DNA from: Sphingopyxis sp.
Lineage (GTDB): Bacteria > Pseudomonadota > Alphaproteobacteria > Sphingomonadales > Sphingomonadaceae
Length of the DNA: 50,655 nucleotides
Assembly (NCBI RefSeq): GCF_019459305.1
Contig: NZ_JAIBES010000028.1
Coordinates: 1-50,655, forward strand
Direction: 5' to 3'
Each line of letters starts with the position of its first letter. Positions within the stretch are counted from its first letter, which is position 1. Shown in pieces: positions 1-7,851 of this stretch. The translations under genes were made by a program, and so were the position numbers. The notes beneath the pieces are model-generated. The model worked only from the letters and a program-made list of their open reading frames with translations, made no database searches and was not told where the DNA came from.

Positions 1-1
1 G

Positions 2-634
2 CTGAAGACGGCATCTCTAAATGCAACCCAAATCGCGGCTGGGCGAGCAAAGGCAAAGGTTCAGGGCGGCATGCGCAGCGCTGGGCTGGGCAGGCTCGGC
101 AACGCCATCGGGAACGGTGGCGACTTGGGCAAGCGCGGCGCGGTGCGCAGCCAGGGCGGGGGCTGGTCAGCGTCGGGGTGGGTGCACGTCCGTAGCCGGT
201 CGGAGCGCACGGTGGGCGCGATCGAAGCCTATACCGCGGGCGCCGAGATCGCGCCGCGCAAGGGCAGGTGGTTATGGATTCCGACCGATGATATTCCCGC
301 CCGGGTCGGCAGGCGCAGCGTCACGCCGGAAACCTATACCCGGCTCGGCTTGGCGAACAGGATCGGTCCGCTCGTGTTCGTGTTGGCCCCCAGCGGCCGC
401 GCGTTGCTGGTCGTGAAGGGCGCGAGCCTCAGCGCTTCGGGCAAATCACGGTCGGCGAAGTCGCTTCGCAAGAATGGCGGCTTGCGGAAGGGGCAGATCG
501 CAGCAGAGACGATCGTCGCCTTCGTGGGGATCCGGCGCACCTCTCGCGCGGCTCGGGTCGACGTGGCGGTGATCATGCGGGAAGCGCAGGCGTCGTTGCC
601 GGGTCTGATCGATCAGCAGCTGGGGAGGCGATAG
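2..634 (+). CDS. DUF6441-like phage virion-associated protein (5' partial)
   Basis: The reading frame is open from base 2 with no stop, so the gene starts left of the window; the ATG at 71 is probably internal. The central block (RWLWIPTDDIPARVGRR, then TPETYTRLGL and GPLVFV) and the C-terminal block (VAFVGIRRTSRAARVDVAVIMREA...LPGLI) resemble my recollection of DUF6441 proteins. These are prophage proteins coded among head-tail connector and minor tail genes, and their biochemical role is unknown. It is the only structural-type phage gene visible, and it places the late region of the element beyond the left edge. The family call is by motif resemblance only. The C-terminus and stop TAG are complete. 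Confidence 0.6.
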   Translation: MKTASLNATQIAAGRAKAKVQGGMRSAGLGRLGNAIGNGGDLGKRGAVRSQGGGWSASGWVHVRSRSERTVGAIEAYTAGAEIAPRKGRWLWIPTDDIPARVGRRSVTPETYTRLGLANRIGPLVFVLAPSGRALLVVKGASLSASGKSRSAKSLRKNGGLRKGQIAAETIVAFVGIRRTSRAARVDVAVIMREAQASLPGLIDQQLGRR

Positions 635-687
635 GCCGAAGCCTGGCGCGCAACCATGGAGGCCGCCGCAGCATCATGGCTGGGCTG

Positions 688-870
688 CTATTTCCCGGCC
701 TTGAGATAGTCTCGCACACGATCATAGGCCTGACCAACGACGGCGACGGCGATTAGTATCTGCTCCTGACAAACGCCGCGGATTCTGGACCAAGCGAGCA
801 TGGCAGTTCGGTCGCTGCGATCGATCGCGCCGTCTTCGGATAAACTCGCGAACGTCGCTGTATCAGCCAT
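688..870 (-). CDS. Small hypothetical protein, 60 aa
   Basis: This is a 60-residue leftward frame starting MADTATFASLSEDGAIDRSDR and ending DRVRDYLKAGK. A purine-rich AAGGGG lies about 9 bases upstream of the ATG, a plausible ribosome-binding site. There is no signal peptide or recognisable domain. It sits between the virion-type gene and a rightward exported protein, with no overlap with either once the latter's start is placed at 1047. It could be spurious; the start signal is the main support. Confidence 0.4.
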   Translation of the reverse strand: MADTATFASLSEDGAIDRSDRTAMLAWSRIRGVCQEQILIAVAVVGQAYDRVRDYLKAGK

Positions 871-1046
871 TGCCCATCCCCTTCGAGCAACAAACGTGCG
901 GCCGGGAAGGTGGGTTGCGTTCTGCCATGTCGAAATGCGGTCAGCGGTGCCCGCAGTGGCGGAAATCCCATGTTGCAGAAATTGTGCTAGAGTTCGTGCT
1001 TACGCGAATCGGAGTTGCTCGGGATCATACGAAGGGGAGCGAGCCA

Positions 1047-1736
1047 ATGCGAACGGCAGTCACCGTGATCTTACTTGCGTGGAGCGCTCAGGCCCAAGCG
1101 AACTATCAGGCGACGTGTTCATACAGGGACACCAACAATCAGCCGATCTGCTCCTCGGTTGCCTGTGGCGAAAGTCCCTTGAAGGCCCGGCAAGCATGCT
1201 TGCGGGATTGCCCAAGTGGGGAGATCGACAGTGTGGGTTCCTCAAGTTGCAAGATACCGGGCGCTCCGACGCCCGACGACGGGGCATTTAACATCTGCGC
1301 TTATCCCCCTCCGGCATCTGACCGCTTAGAATTTGGGCCCTCTCGAACGATCCCGCGCCTTGGCGAGGATTATCTCTATTGGTCTCTGCCCGCACCTCCA
1401 CCGGGGAAAACAACGAACGTCTATTGTAAGATTCAAAACGTAACCGGCGAGGGCTGGTGTCGCAAAGATATGGGCGGCCGATGCTACACCACGGTGTATG
1501 CTCAGAACGAAATGAAGGGCTTCGGCAAAGCTAGGAAGTTGGCGGACGGAACCTACGAAATCACGCAGGCCTTTGTTAATAAGGACAAGCACACGGCGAT
1601 GACCTACACCCTTGCGATCGAGAAACCGGCTCCCAAGAAGGTCAGCGGCATATCTCCCTTGGTCGCCGGGGGAGTGCTGGGGGGAGCGCTGGTAATAGCT
1701 GGCGGGCTATTCTGGAGACGCAATCGTAGTCAATGA
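1047..1736 (+). CDS. Exported, C-terminally membrane-anchored hypothetical protein
   Basis: I chose the ATG at 1047 because it follows a good ribosome site (AAGGGGAG) and opens with a clear Sec signal peptide (MRTAVTVILLAWSAQAQA, cleavage near residue 18). A longer upstream frame exists but would bury the signal. The mature part is Cys-rich (CSYRDTNNQPICSSVACGES, then QACLRDCPSGE), which suggests disulfides and a periplasmic location. The C-terminus has a hydrophobic helix (SPLVAGGVLGGALVIAGGLFW) followed by RRNRSQ, so it is probably a tail-anchored type I membrane protein. I recognise no family. Within a prophage cargo region it could be a lysogenic-conversion protein, which is inference. 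Confidence 0.65.
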   Translation: MRTAVTVILLAWSAQAQANYQATCSYRDTNNQPICSSVACGESPLKARQACLRDCPSGEIDSVGSSSCKIPGAPTPDDGAFNICAYPPPASDRLEFGPSRTIPRLGEDYLYWSLPAPPPGKTTNVYCKIQNVTGEGWCRKDMGGRCYTTVYAQNEMKGFGKARKLADGTYEITQAFVNKDKHTAMTYTLAIEKPAPKKVSGISPLVAGGVLGGALVIAGGLFWRRNRSQ

Positions 1737-2179
1737 TTTCGCCCAAGCGACTGTAAGTATTTCACCCCGTTGCGTCCGTCCGCCACGGGTTGAACGTATC
1801 TGGGGCACCTTTCCAGCTGGTCTCGCCTGATCAGCGGCACGGGCTAATTCTGATCATTTGCGCTGCACAGGATCCTGATCGCACAACGCCATTAGCGGGC
1901 GTGCCAGTCGATCGAAGCCCTCGTTGCCTTTTACCAGGTCAGCGCTCAACCGGACATTTCCGAATTAAACAGCTTTTGCGACAAGGTGAGTGAAAGGCCT
2001 TCAGTCGACATCCGGACCGCAACCCAGCAAAAAATTGAGAGATTGGGGGTGGTGCGGATCGTGCACAAATTTCAGGAGTTTTGTCCCTTGCGCACGCCGC
2101 TCGACTTTAGCAGGTTCGGCTATTATGGCGTGAGCCGCTCAAGGACAGCGAGCGGAAGTAGCAAAGGATTGAGCCTGCC
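1737..2179. other. Intergenic stretch of 443 bases with no gene I can support
   Basis: Short frames on both strands lack convincing start signals or recognisable protein sequence. It should contain the promoter of the downstream asparagine synthetase gene, but I see no strong -35/-10 pair. No tRNA-like fold and no strong terminator hairpin is evident. Confidence 0.4.
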
Positions 2180-4123
2180 ATGTGCGGTATCGCGGGATGG
2201 TATAGGCGCGGTGGCGAGGCGGTTCCGCTAGAAATTGTGACGCGTCAATGCGACACGATTGTTCATCGGGGCCCCAATGATCACGGCGCCTTGGTCGATG
2301 GCAATTTCGGCTTTGGAATGCGCCGGCTCAGCATCATTGATATCGCCGGTGGACATCAGCCGATCTCGACGCCCGATGGACGCTACTCGATTGTCTTCAA
2401 CGGCGAGATTTATAATCATCTGGAATTGCGCTCAGAGTTGGAGGCGGCAGGCGTACGGTTTGCGACTCGCAGCGACACCGAGACGTTGCTGGCCGCCTTT
2501 GCTCACTGGCAGGACGACGCGTGGCTGCGACTGGACGGCATGTATGCCGTCGCGATCTGGGATCGGCTTAACCGAAGCCTCACGCTCGCTCGCGATCCCC
2601 TCGGGATCAAGCCGTTGTATCTGACCGAGCAGCATGGGGGCATCGCCTTCGCCTCCGAGATTCGGGCGCTGCGCCCCCTTCCTGGGCACCGCTTTGACGT
2701 GGATGAACGTGCCGTCCACGACTTTTTCAGCTACGGCCACGTGCTACGGCCGCGAACAATTTTTCAGCAAGTGCAAAGCCTCCAGCCGGGTCATTGGCTG
2801 CGGACGGGGCGCGATACTGAGACTCATCTGGAGGCCTTTTGGAAACCCCGCTTCCAAGTGCGTTCTGATGTCTCCGAGCAGGAGTGCATCGAGGAAATGC
2901 GGACCCGGCTGCGGGCAAGTGTCAAGCGGCAGATGCTGGCCGATGTCCCGGTCGGATCGTTCCTCTCCGGCGGAGTGGATTCTGCGGCTGTCACCGCGAT
3001 CATGGCCGAGATTTCGCCGCAGCCGGTGAAGGCGTTCACGGTCGGATTCCCCGGCACCAGCATCGACGAGACTGATGCAGCAAGCCGAATTGCACGTCAC
3101 CTTGGCTGCGAACATATCGTGCTGCCGCTGGAGCCGGAGGCGGCGGGAACCTTGCTCCCGGCCGTTCAAGCCGCATTCGACGAGCCCTGCGCAGCGACTT
3201 CAGCGGTCCCCCACTGGCACCTCTCGCGACTAGCCGCGCAGCATGTAAAGGTAGTATTGTGTGGCGAAGGCTCAGACGAGATCTTCGGCGGCTACAAGCG
3301 CCAGCGGACCGCCATGGCAGCTGCCAAATGGGCGCCCTACCTAAATGCGCTCGGGCCCATCGTCGGCGTGCTCGACCACCTTCCAGCGACGGCGTCGCAG
3401 CGATGGAACTATTTGCGTGCTAACATTCGGCGGTTCCGGCAATCCGCCGCACTCGAGAACAGCGCGCAGCGCTTCTTTGCAGGCACCCAAATCTCTTCGC
3501 CCTGGGTCCGTGAGCGCCTGTATGACCGTGACTTCTTTGCGCGTCAGGAATCCGCCAGGTCTGTTGCCGCGCTGGAACAAGAACATCTTTCCGATTTCGG
3601 CATCGATCGGCTCGATCCGTTGCAACAATTCATGCTGGCCGATCTCGTCGTGCACATGCCATCGTCCCTTCTCAACAGACTGGACCAGACCAGCATGGCT
3701 CATTCGCTGGAAGCGCGGGTGCCTTTCCTCTCTCACGGCCTCGTCGACTGGGCGATGTCGATCCCCAACGACATGAAACTTCGCGGGAAAACCGGCAAAT
3801 ATGTGCTTAAGAAGGCGGTCGCGCCGTGGCTGGAGAATGGAGGTCTGAGCACCCGAAAGCTTGGCTTCCAGCTTCCCTTCGCTGAGTGGTTTCGAGGCGA
3901 CTTTAGCCAGTTCGCCCGTGAGGCCTGGTACGACAGCGGCGCGTCGAGTAGCGGCTTTCTCGATTCTAGGGGCGTGGATGCCTTGTTCGAGGAGCATCGT
4001 GTCGGCGCCGCGAACCACGGTCGCATTCTTTATGCTATTGCGATGTTCGGCTGCTGGTGGGAACAGAGCCTACTTGGATCGACTTCTGCAGGAAGCGCGA
4101 CCGACGTGTATCGGACCTCCTAG
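2180..4123 (+). CDS. asnB: Asparagine synthetase (glutamine-hydrolysing)
   Basis: This 647-residue protein has the full AsnB architecture. The N-terminal class II glutaminase domain starts MCGIAGW, so Cys2 becomes the N-terminal nucleophile after Met removal, and it contains HRGPND (29-34) and FNGEIYN (73-79). The C-terminal ATP-dependent synthase domain carries the PP-loop SGGVDS (263-268) and CGEGSDEIFGGY. The expected reaction is ATP-dependent transfer of glutamine amide nitrogen to aspartate in the cytoplasm. The length fits bacterial AsnB. It stands alone, with no lasso-peptide, exosortase or glycan genes next to it, inside an apparent prophage cargo zone, which is unusual. AsnB paralogs often amidate other substrates, so the true acceptor may not be aspartate. 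Confidence 0.88.
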   Translation: MCGIAGWYRRGGEAVPLEIVTRQCDTIVHRGPNDHGALVDGNFGFGMRRLSIIDIAGGHQPISTPDGRYSIVFNGEIYNHLELRSELEAAGVRFATRSDTETLLAAFAHWQDDAWLRLDGMYAVAIWDRLNRSLTLARDPLGIKPLYLTEQHGGIAFASEIRALRPLPGHRFDVDERAVHDFFSYGHVLRPRTIFQQVQSLQPGHWLRTGRDTETHLEAFWKPRFQVRSDVSEQECIEEMRTRLRASVKRQMLADVPVGSFLSGGVDSAAVTAIMAEISPQPVKAFTVGFPGTSIDETDAASRIARHLGCEHIVLPLEPEAAGTLLPAVQAAFDEPCAATSAVPHWHLSRLAAQHVKVVLCGEGSDEIFGGYKRQRTAMAAAKWAPYLNALGPIVGVLDHLPATASQRWNYLRANIRRFRQSAALENSAQRFFAGTQISSPWVRERLYDRDFFARQESARSVAALEQEHLSDFGIDRLDPLQQFMLADLVVHMPSSLLNRLDQTSMAHSLEARVPFLSHGLVDWAMSIPNDMKLRGKTGKYVLKKAVAPWLENGGLSTRKLGFQLPFAEWFRGDFSQFAREAWYDSGASSSGFLDSRGVDALFEEHRVGAANHGRILYAIAMFGCWWEQSLLGSTSAGSATDVYRTS

Positions 4124-4139
4124 CCGTCAGTGCGGGTCT

Positions 4140-4562
4140 TCAGAATTCCCCATACTGTTCTTTGCGCTCACGGATGGCGCGCCGGGCATCACGAGACATT
4201 GCGCCAGCCGCAAACATCTCATCCTCGACCGCCACGCCCATCCTGAGGTTTCGGCAGATCGGAACGTCGGCTAAGCCATAATCCGGGTCGGACGTGTCGC
4301 AGGGGCAATAGTCGGCCCAGCACTCGCTAATTGCCTCTTGCTCGTCGCCGGCGGCTTCAGTGCCAACAGACGGCTCGGGGGCGGCCTCGGTCGCTACAAG
4401 CTCAGCGCGGGCAGGGACCGGGCTCGACAGGGCAATAAGCGGCGTGACGGCGGCAGCGACATCCGTGGCGATAGGCTGGTCGACCTTGGGCTCTGCGCCG
4501 CAGCTGGCAAGCAGGATAAGTATGGCGAGTGCCGTTGCGCGCATAGCAAGACGGTAATTCAT
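4140..4562 (-). CDS. Putative lipoprotein, hypothetical
   Basis: From the ATG at 4562 the protein begins MNYRLAMRATALAILILLASCG, a type II signal peptide with lipobox LASC and a lipidated Cys near residue 21. Starting at the second Met (4544) would also work, and neither has a strong ribosome site. The mature protein has an Ala/Pro/Glu-rich linker and a C-terminal Cys cluster (SECWADYCPCDTSDPDYG, then PICRNL) likely to form disulfides, ending in a basic helix RRAIRERKEQYGEF. It is convergent with asnB, with a 16-base gap. No family is recognised. It is probably anchored in the envelope as prophage cargo. Confidence 0.6.
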   Translation of the reverse strand: MNYRLAMRATALAILILLASCGAEPKVDQPIATDVAAAVTPLIALSSPVPARAELVATEAAPEPSVGTEAAGDEQEAISECWADYCPCDTSDPDYGLADVPICRNLRMGVAVEDEMFAAGAMSRDARRAIRERKEQYGEF

Positions 4563-4776
4563 CCGCAGCCGGTTGGGTATCGCGAACTTCCGGCAACCGT
4601 TTACAGTCTCGCGGCCCGGCCCATAGCCTCGAAGAGGGTGAGACGCGCAGAAATCCGTCGATTGCGATTGTGAAACAGAGATGCTCAATGTCGCGAGGTT
4701 GATTAGCAGTTCTCAATAGTTCAATCGACGCTCAGCCGCTTGAGCTTCAGCTAGGCATCCGACGAATCGCAGAAAT

Positions 4777-5850
4777 CTACACCACGGAAAGCGTGGGCGG
4801 TGAGCTCTTGTCGGGCTGATATGTTGCCGCATTGGTTAGGCCAAACAGAAGGTTTTCAAGTTCGCCGTGCGGAATATTCAACTCATCCGCGATGTTCGCT
4901 CGAGTAAGCCTCTGCTCCCACAGATCGTTCAGCACCATCTTCCAGAGGGTCGACGTTTCGCGCTCCATGCTGTCGGGCTCATTGTTGCCGTAGTCTGTCC
5001 GCAGCTGGATGTTGAACGACCGATACTGCCAATCCGTGATGAGGCCAATCTTGTGGAGTCGATAGGTCAGGGCAGCAGCAGAGACGCCCCACCGCTTCTT
5101 TCCGTGGAGGATCTGGCGCAGCGAATTCACGCGGGGTACCTCCGAGATTACGTCGGCCCGCGGCATAAGGAATGAGCTGGCAAAGGCGTTCGCTTCGGAT
5201 TCCGCCTGCGGCCCTTGATTGGATCCGCCATGCTTATGAAGCACCAGGTGTCCGAGCTCATGCGCTGCGTCGAACCGGCTGCGCTCAGTCGTCTTGAACG
5301 TGTTGAGGAATATGAAGGGCTCATCGTTGCGCCAGCACGAAAAGGCGTCGACGTTCTTCGTGTTCTCGGCCAGCGAAAAGACACGAATGCCTTTCGCCTC
5401 AAGAAGCTTGATCAAGTTGGAAATAGGCTTTTCGCCCAGACCCCACGCCTGGCGCAGCGCACGCGCAGCGGTGGCGGGATCGCGCTCCGGACCAGCGTCG
5501 ACCAGATTGGGTGAAGGCAATTCATATTTTGAATGCAACCAGTCAGACACCAGATAGGCAATTCCACCCGCCGCGATGGCGGCGTTACTTTCCCGCTTCG
5601 TCACAGACGAGAGGCTGCGGAAGCTGACAGCGTCCGCAGGGAGGACGTCTAGATCATTCCCGTAAAAGAACGCGACCGGGTATTCCAACGCCTCGGCAAT
5701 TCGGAGGACGGTAGCTTCCTGCGGAACCTGCTTGCCGGTCTTAATTTGCGAGAGGCTGACAACGGTGATGTCGGCCAGCTCGGCCAAAGCGCGCGCCGTC
5801 AATCGGCGCCGATCCATGGCCAAATCCAGTCGTGCCGGATTGAATTGCAT
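4777..5850 (-). CDS. XRE-HTH / ImmA-IrrE family metalloprotease regulator
   Basis: An N-terminal helix-turn-helix of XRE type (about residues 5-60: RRRLTARALAELADITVVSLSQIKTGKQVP) is joined to a COG2856/ImmA-IrrE zinc protease domain. The zinc motif is AAHELGHLVLH (HExxH at about 199-203 of the longer form), followed by SEANAFASSFLMP, which supplies the third ligand. Such proteins cleave or inactivate partner repressors or act as antitoxin-like regulators. A GTG at 5856 overlaps the upstream stop (GTGA); I prefer the ATG at 5850, which has GGAAG at good spacing. It is coupled directly behind the 216-residue gene, so the two form one unit. Its partner is unknown. Confidence 0.8.
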   Translation of the reverse strand: MQFNPARLDLAMDRRRLTARALAELADITVVSLSQIKTGKQVPQEATVLRIAEALEYPVAFFYGNDLDVLPADAVSFRSLSSVTKRESNAAIAAGGIAYLVSDWLHSKYELPSPNLVDAGPERDPATAARALRQAWGLGEKPISNLIKLLEAKGIRVFSLAENTKNVDAFSCWRNDEPFIFLNTFKTTERSRFDAAHELGHLVLHKHGGSNQGPQAESEANAFASSFLMPRADVISEVPRVNSLRQILHGKKRWGVSAAALTYRLHKIGLITDWQYRSFNIQLRTDYGNNEPDSMERETSTLWKMVLNDLWEQRLTRANIADELNIPHGELENLLFGLTNAATYQPDKSSPPTLSVV

Positions 5851-5852
5851 TG

Positions 5853-6503
5853 TCACTTCCGTGCGATCGAAAACTCATATGCACCATCGTCGTCGGGCAG
5901 GCTCACAGCCGGGCCACGGGCTTTCCAGTCGCCGTCCCGGACGATGAATATCCGTTCGAGGAACCCCTTGAAATTCCCGCCTCTGATCGCTGCCGGCAAC
6001 GAAAGTTCGGCGCGCACGTCGTCTTCGTCCTCTTCGTTTACCGACACGCAGAGGAACCATAGGGTTGAGTTCAAATCGGCAATCTTCTCGGGAGCGACCT
6101 CAGGCAGCTCTTCTTCGCTGAATAGAACGCCTTGGCTCAATTTAATTGCGGTTTCTGCAGCGGGTCCTTTGCCGCTTATGGCTTGCGGGCCGCGAACTCC
6201 AATGCACGCCTGGTCGACGGACTGATACACGATCCGCATTCCCGTGGCGTCGTGAACAACCGATTCTACGCCGTCAGTGCAATCGCTGGTCCAGCCTTTC
6301 GGCAGGAAAAGGAAGCGAAGATGACGAACACCAGCCAGATAAGCCTTCAGACCGCCGGCGGTGCGCGCGTCAGCCGAAACAACATCGTTCCGGGCCGCAA
6401 CCACCGCTTCAATAAGCGGCTGCACCTCGGCCGGGGTGATACCGAACGGGGCGAGGCGCTCGGAGACTTCTGCCGGCTGACGATAGATGCGAACTGCGTG
6501 CAA
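5853..6503 (-). CDS. Hypothetical protein paired with the ImmA/IrrE regulator (possible toxin or sensor)
   Basis: The start is a TTG at 6503, well supported by AAGGAG 8 bases upstream. The 216-residue product has no signal peptide or membrane segment. It begins RIYRQPAEVSERLAPFGITPAEVQPLIEAV, has a Gly/aromatic centre (GGLKAYLAGVRHLRFLFLPKGW) and ends with an acidic strand-rich part (NEEDEDDVRAELSLPAA, then YEFSIARK). I do not recognise the family. It is the first gene of a two-gene operon with the XRE-protease, directly behind a 42-bp palindrome. That arrangement resembles toxin-antitoxin or regulator-target pairs, but function is not shown by the sequence. Confidence 0.72.
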   Translation of the reverse strand: MHAVRIYRQPAEVSERLAPFGITPAEVQPLIEAVVAARNDVVSADARTAGGLKAYLAGVRHLRFLFLPKGWTSDCTDGVESVVHDATGMRIVYQSVDQACIGVRGPQAISGKGPAAETAIKLSQGVLFSEEELPEVAPEKIADLNSTLWFLCVSVNEEDEDDVRAELSLPAAIRGGNFKGFLERIFIVRDGDWKARGPAVSLPDDDGAYEFSIARK

Positions 6504-6513
6504 TGGACCGCTC

Positions 6514-6555
6514 CTTTAATTTTCCCTGCCGCATTTGTGGCAGAGAAAATTAAAG
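6514..6555 (-). promoter_or_regulatory. 42-bp nested palindrome over the leader of the ImmA/IrrE operon
   Basis: The outer arms CTTTAATTTTC (6514-6524) and GAAAATTAAAG (6545-6555) are perfect complements. Inner arms CTGCC (6526-6530) and GGCAG (6539-6543) are also perfect, with an 8-base loop. Read leftward, the last arm runs into AAGGAG, the ribosome site of the TTG-started gene at 6503. It may be a DNA operator, or an RNA hairpin that limits translation. Confidence 0.75.
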
Positions 6556-6630
6556 CGCGCAAGCGGTATGCGTTGGCGGGTGGATTTTCGCCTATGCTTC
6601 ACGCCGGCCCAAGAGAGGGCATTCATCTGT

Positions 6631-6819
6631 TTAGGGGCGACGAACAACGGGCTGCCCGCGATCGTCGCGAGTATGCACGCATTGGCAATACATGCAGATC
6701 TCTGCGTACTTTGTCCAATCGGCATGATTGAACTCGGCCTTTTCGAGCTCGGTCAGCTCCCGTTGTGCTGGTTGCGCTGCACGGCAACTGCTCGACGGGC
6801 AGCGTTTGTAGATAGCCAT
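6631..6819 (-). CDS. Small zinc-ribbon-like protein, 62 aa
   Basis: The protein begins MAIYKRCPSSSCRAAQPAQRE and contains two Cys clusters, CPSSSC (7-12) and CMYCQC (about 42-47), spaced as in small zinc-binding ribbons. The ATG at 6819 has an excellent ribosome site (GGAG, 8-base spacer) lying over the end of the upstream broken gene. It is the last gene of a leftward trio (HNH/AP2, broken gene, this one). It is cytoplasmic and probably nucleic-acid or protein binding; no named family is recognised. The good start signal and clustered cysteines argue it is real. Confidence 0.6.
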   Translation of the reverse strand: MAIYKRCPSSSCRAAQPAQRELTELEKAEFNHADWTKYAEICMYCQCVHTRDDRGQPVVRRP

Positions 6820-6821
6820 CG

Positions 6822-7019
6822 TTATGACTCCTGCAGTGCGGCGGCGATCAATGCAACCGTATCGTCGAGCGTACCTCGAACGCTAACCGTGTGGCTCTCA
6901 TTAAAACGCCAGATCGGTCAGCGGCCCATCGTCGTCTGTATCGCCGTCGATCACTGGATGAGCTCGACGTTGACGTATACCGGGCTACCCTCTCGATCTG
7001 TGAAGCCGACGAGTTTCAT
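6822..7019 (-). pseudogene. Broken FlbD-like small gene with two internal TGA stops
   Basis: The 198-base span begins with an ATG sharing ATGA with the stop of the upstream HNH/AP2 gene, encoding MKLVGFTDREGSPVYVNVEL. It ends in the same frame with ESHTVSVRGTLDDTVALIAA just before a TAA, next to the following gene's ribosome site. Together these look like the two halves of a 65-residue FlbD-like or small phage protein. The middle has two in-frame TGAs. A sensible middle (VIDGDTDDDGPLTDLAF) lies one frame away, as expected from a one-base loss followed by a compensating gain (the TTTT run). It could be true decay or sequencing indels. Confidence 0.5.
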
Positions 7020-7573
7020 TGCAGTTCTCGTGCCCCTGCGCGCACATACCGCGCCTCAGCTTCGCGCCTCGCAAGCACTGCGTCACGGAAGCGGGCGAAC
7101 TCGCCGAGCTCCACCCGCTCTCCATCGACGCTGATGCGCGCACGCCAGCGGCTCTTGGCTCGGCGCCAGTGCACGCCGGTCTGTCCACTGCGATTGTCGA
7201 CACGCATGCCGCCCCGTGGTCGGGGAGGTGAAGGGACGCGCAGGTTGCTGATGCGCAGGTCGCGGCGATCGGTACCGACGAAGCGCACTTGCCCCGCGGC
7301 CCATGCGCCGTGATGGATCGCCCAAGCGATGCGCTGAGCCTTGTATGAGCGGCTCGCGATGCTCACGGTGCGATAACCTTGGCCATCGTCAGTGTGGGCG
7401 GCGTCGGTGCCCGCATAGCGCGCATTCCACTGGTCAAGGTCAGCAGGGACGGACAGGCCATGTGTTGCCAGCGTCTCGGCGTCCCTGGGGCGCCAGGTCA
7501 GGGCACCGGTGGCCGGGTCATATGCCAAGAGGACGTGGAGGGCTTCTGGGGTGGGAATGTCATTGCGGGTCAT
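7016..7573 (-). CDS. HNH-like / AP2-domain DNA-binding protein
   Basis: I start at the ATG 7573 (MTRNDIPTPEALHVLL), which has GAGGTG 7-8 bases upstream; an ATG at 7606 lacks this. Residues about 5-110 follow the phage HNH-homing-endonuclease layout (YDPATGALTWRPR, then YKAQRIAWAIHHGAW, then DRRDLRISNLRVPS). The C-terminal part (SGQTGVHWRRAKSRWRARI, then GEFARFRDAVLARREAEARY) is a clear AP2-type DNA-binding fold. The catalytic block, usually HxDGxxxDNRxxNLR, reads RFVGTDRRDLRISNLR, so the expected His is missing and nuclease activity is doubtful. It heads a three-gene leftward operon with ATGA coupling. Confidence 0.7.
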   Translation of the reverse strand: MTRNDIPTPEALHVLLAYDPATGALTWRPRDAETLATHGLSVPADLDQWNARYAGTDAAHTDDGQGYRTVSIASRSYKAQRIAWAIHHGAWAAGQVRFVGTDRRDLRISNLRVPSPPRPRGGMRVDNRSGQTGVHWRRAKSRWRARISVDGERVELGEFARFRDAVLARREAEARYVRAGARELQ

Positions 7574-7851
7574 CCGTGGCCACCTCGTGAGCGGGCGGGC
7601 GAACATGCGCCCATGTCGATGAACGCAGAATGGGCGATCAGGCGCCGAACATCAACGAAAAACGGCGGAAAACTGCGGATTTTTTTACGGGTCCTACCTG
7701 CGGGTTTTCGATCTCATATGCGCTGTGGAACCGCGAAATTCGCTTCAGCCCCGATTTTCGGAGCTCGCAACAGTTTGTCGTTTCAGTTTGCCCTGACATT
7801 CGACTGCTTTCCGCATAGTTAGTGTCAGATATGAGGGTCTAAGGGGGCGGT

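Noticed and set aside
1790-2231. Two short rightward frames in the gap before asnB
   Set aside because: They have no ribosome sites, are of low-information composition, and the second runs into the asnB start.
2180-4123. Lasso-peptide cyclase
   Set aside because: The protein keeps the catalytic Cys2 and full AsnB motifs, and no lasso precursor, protease or transporter gene is adjacent.
6822-7019. TGA recoding in the element
   Set aside because: Many neighbouring genes end with ordinary TGA codons in tight overlaps (including ATGA junctions), and the middle reads sensibly in another frame, so indels explain it better.
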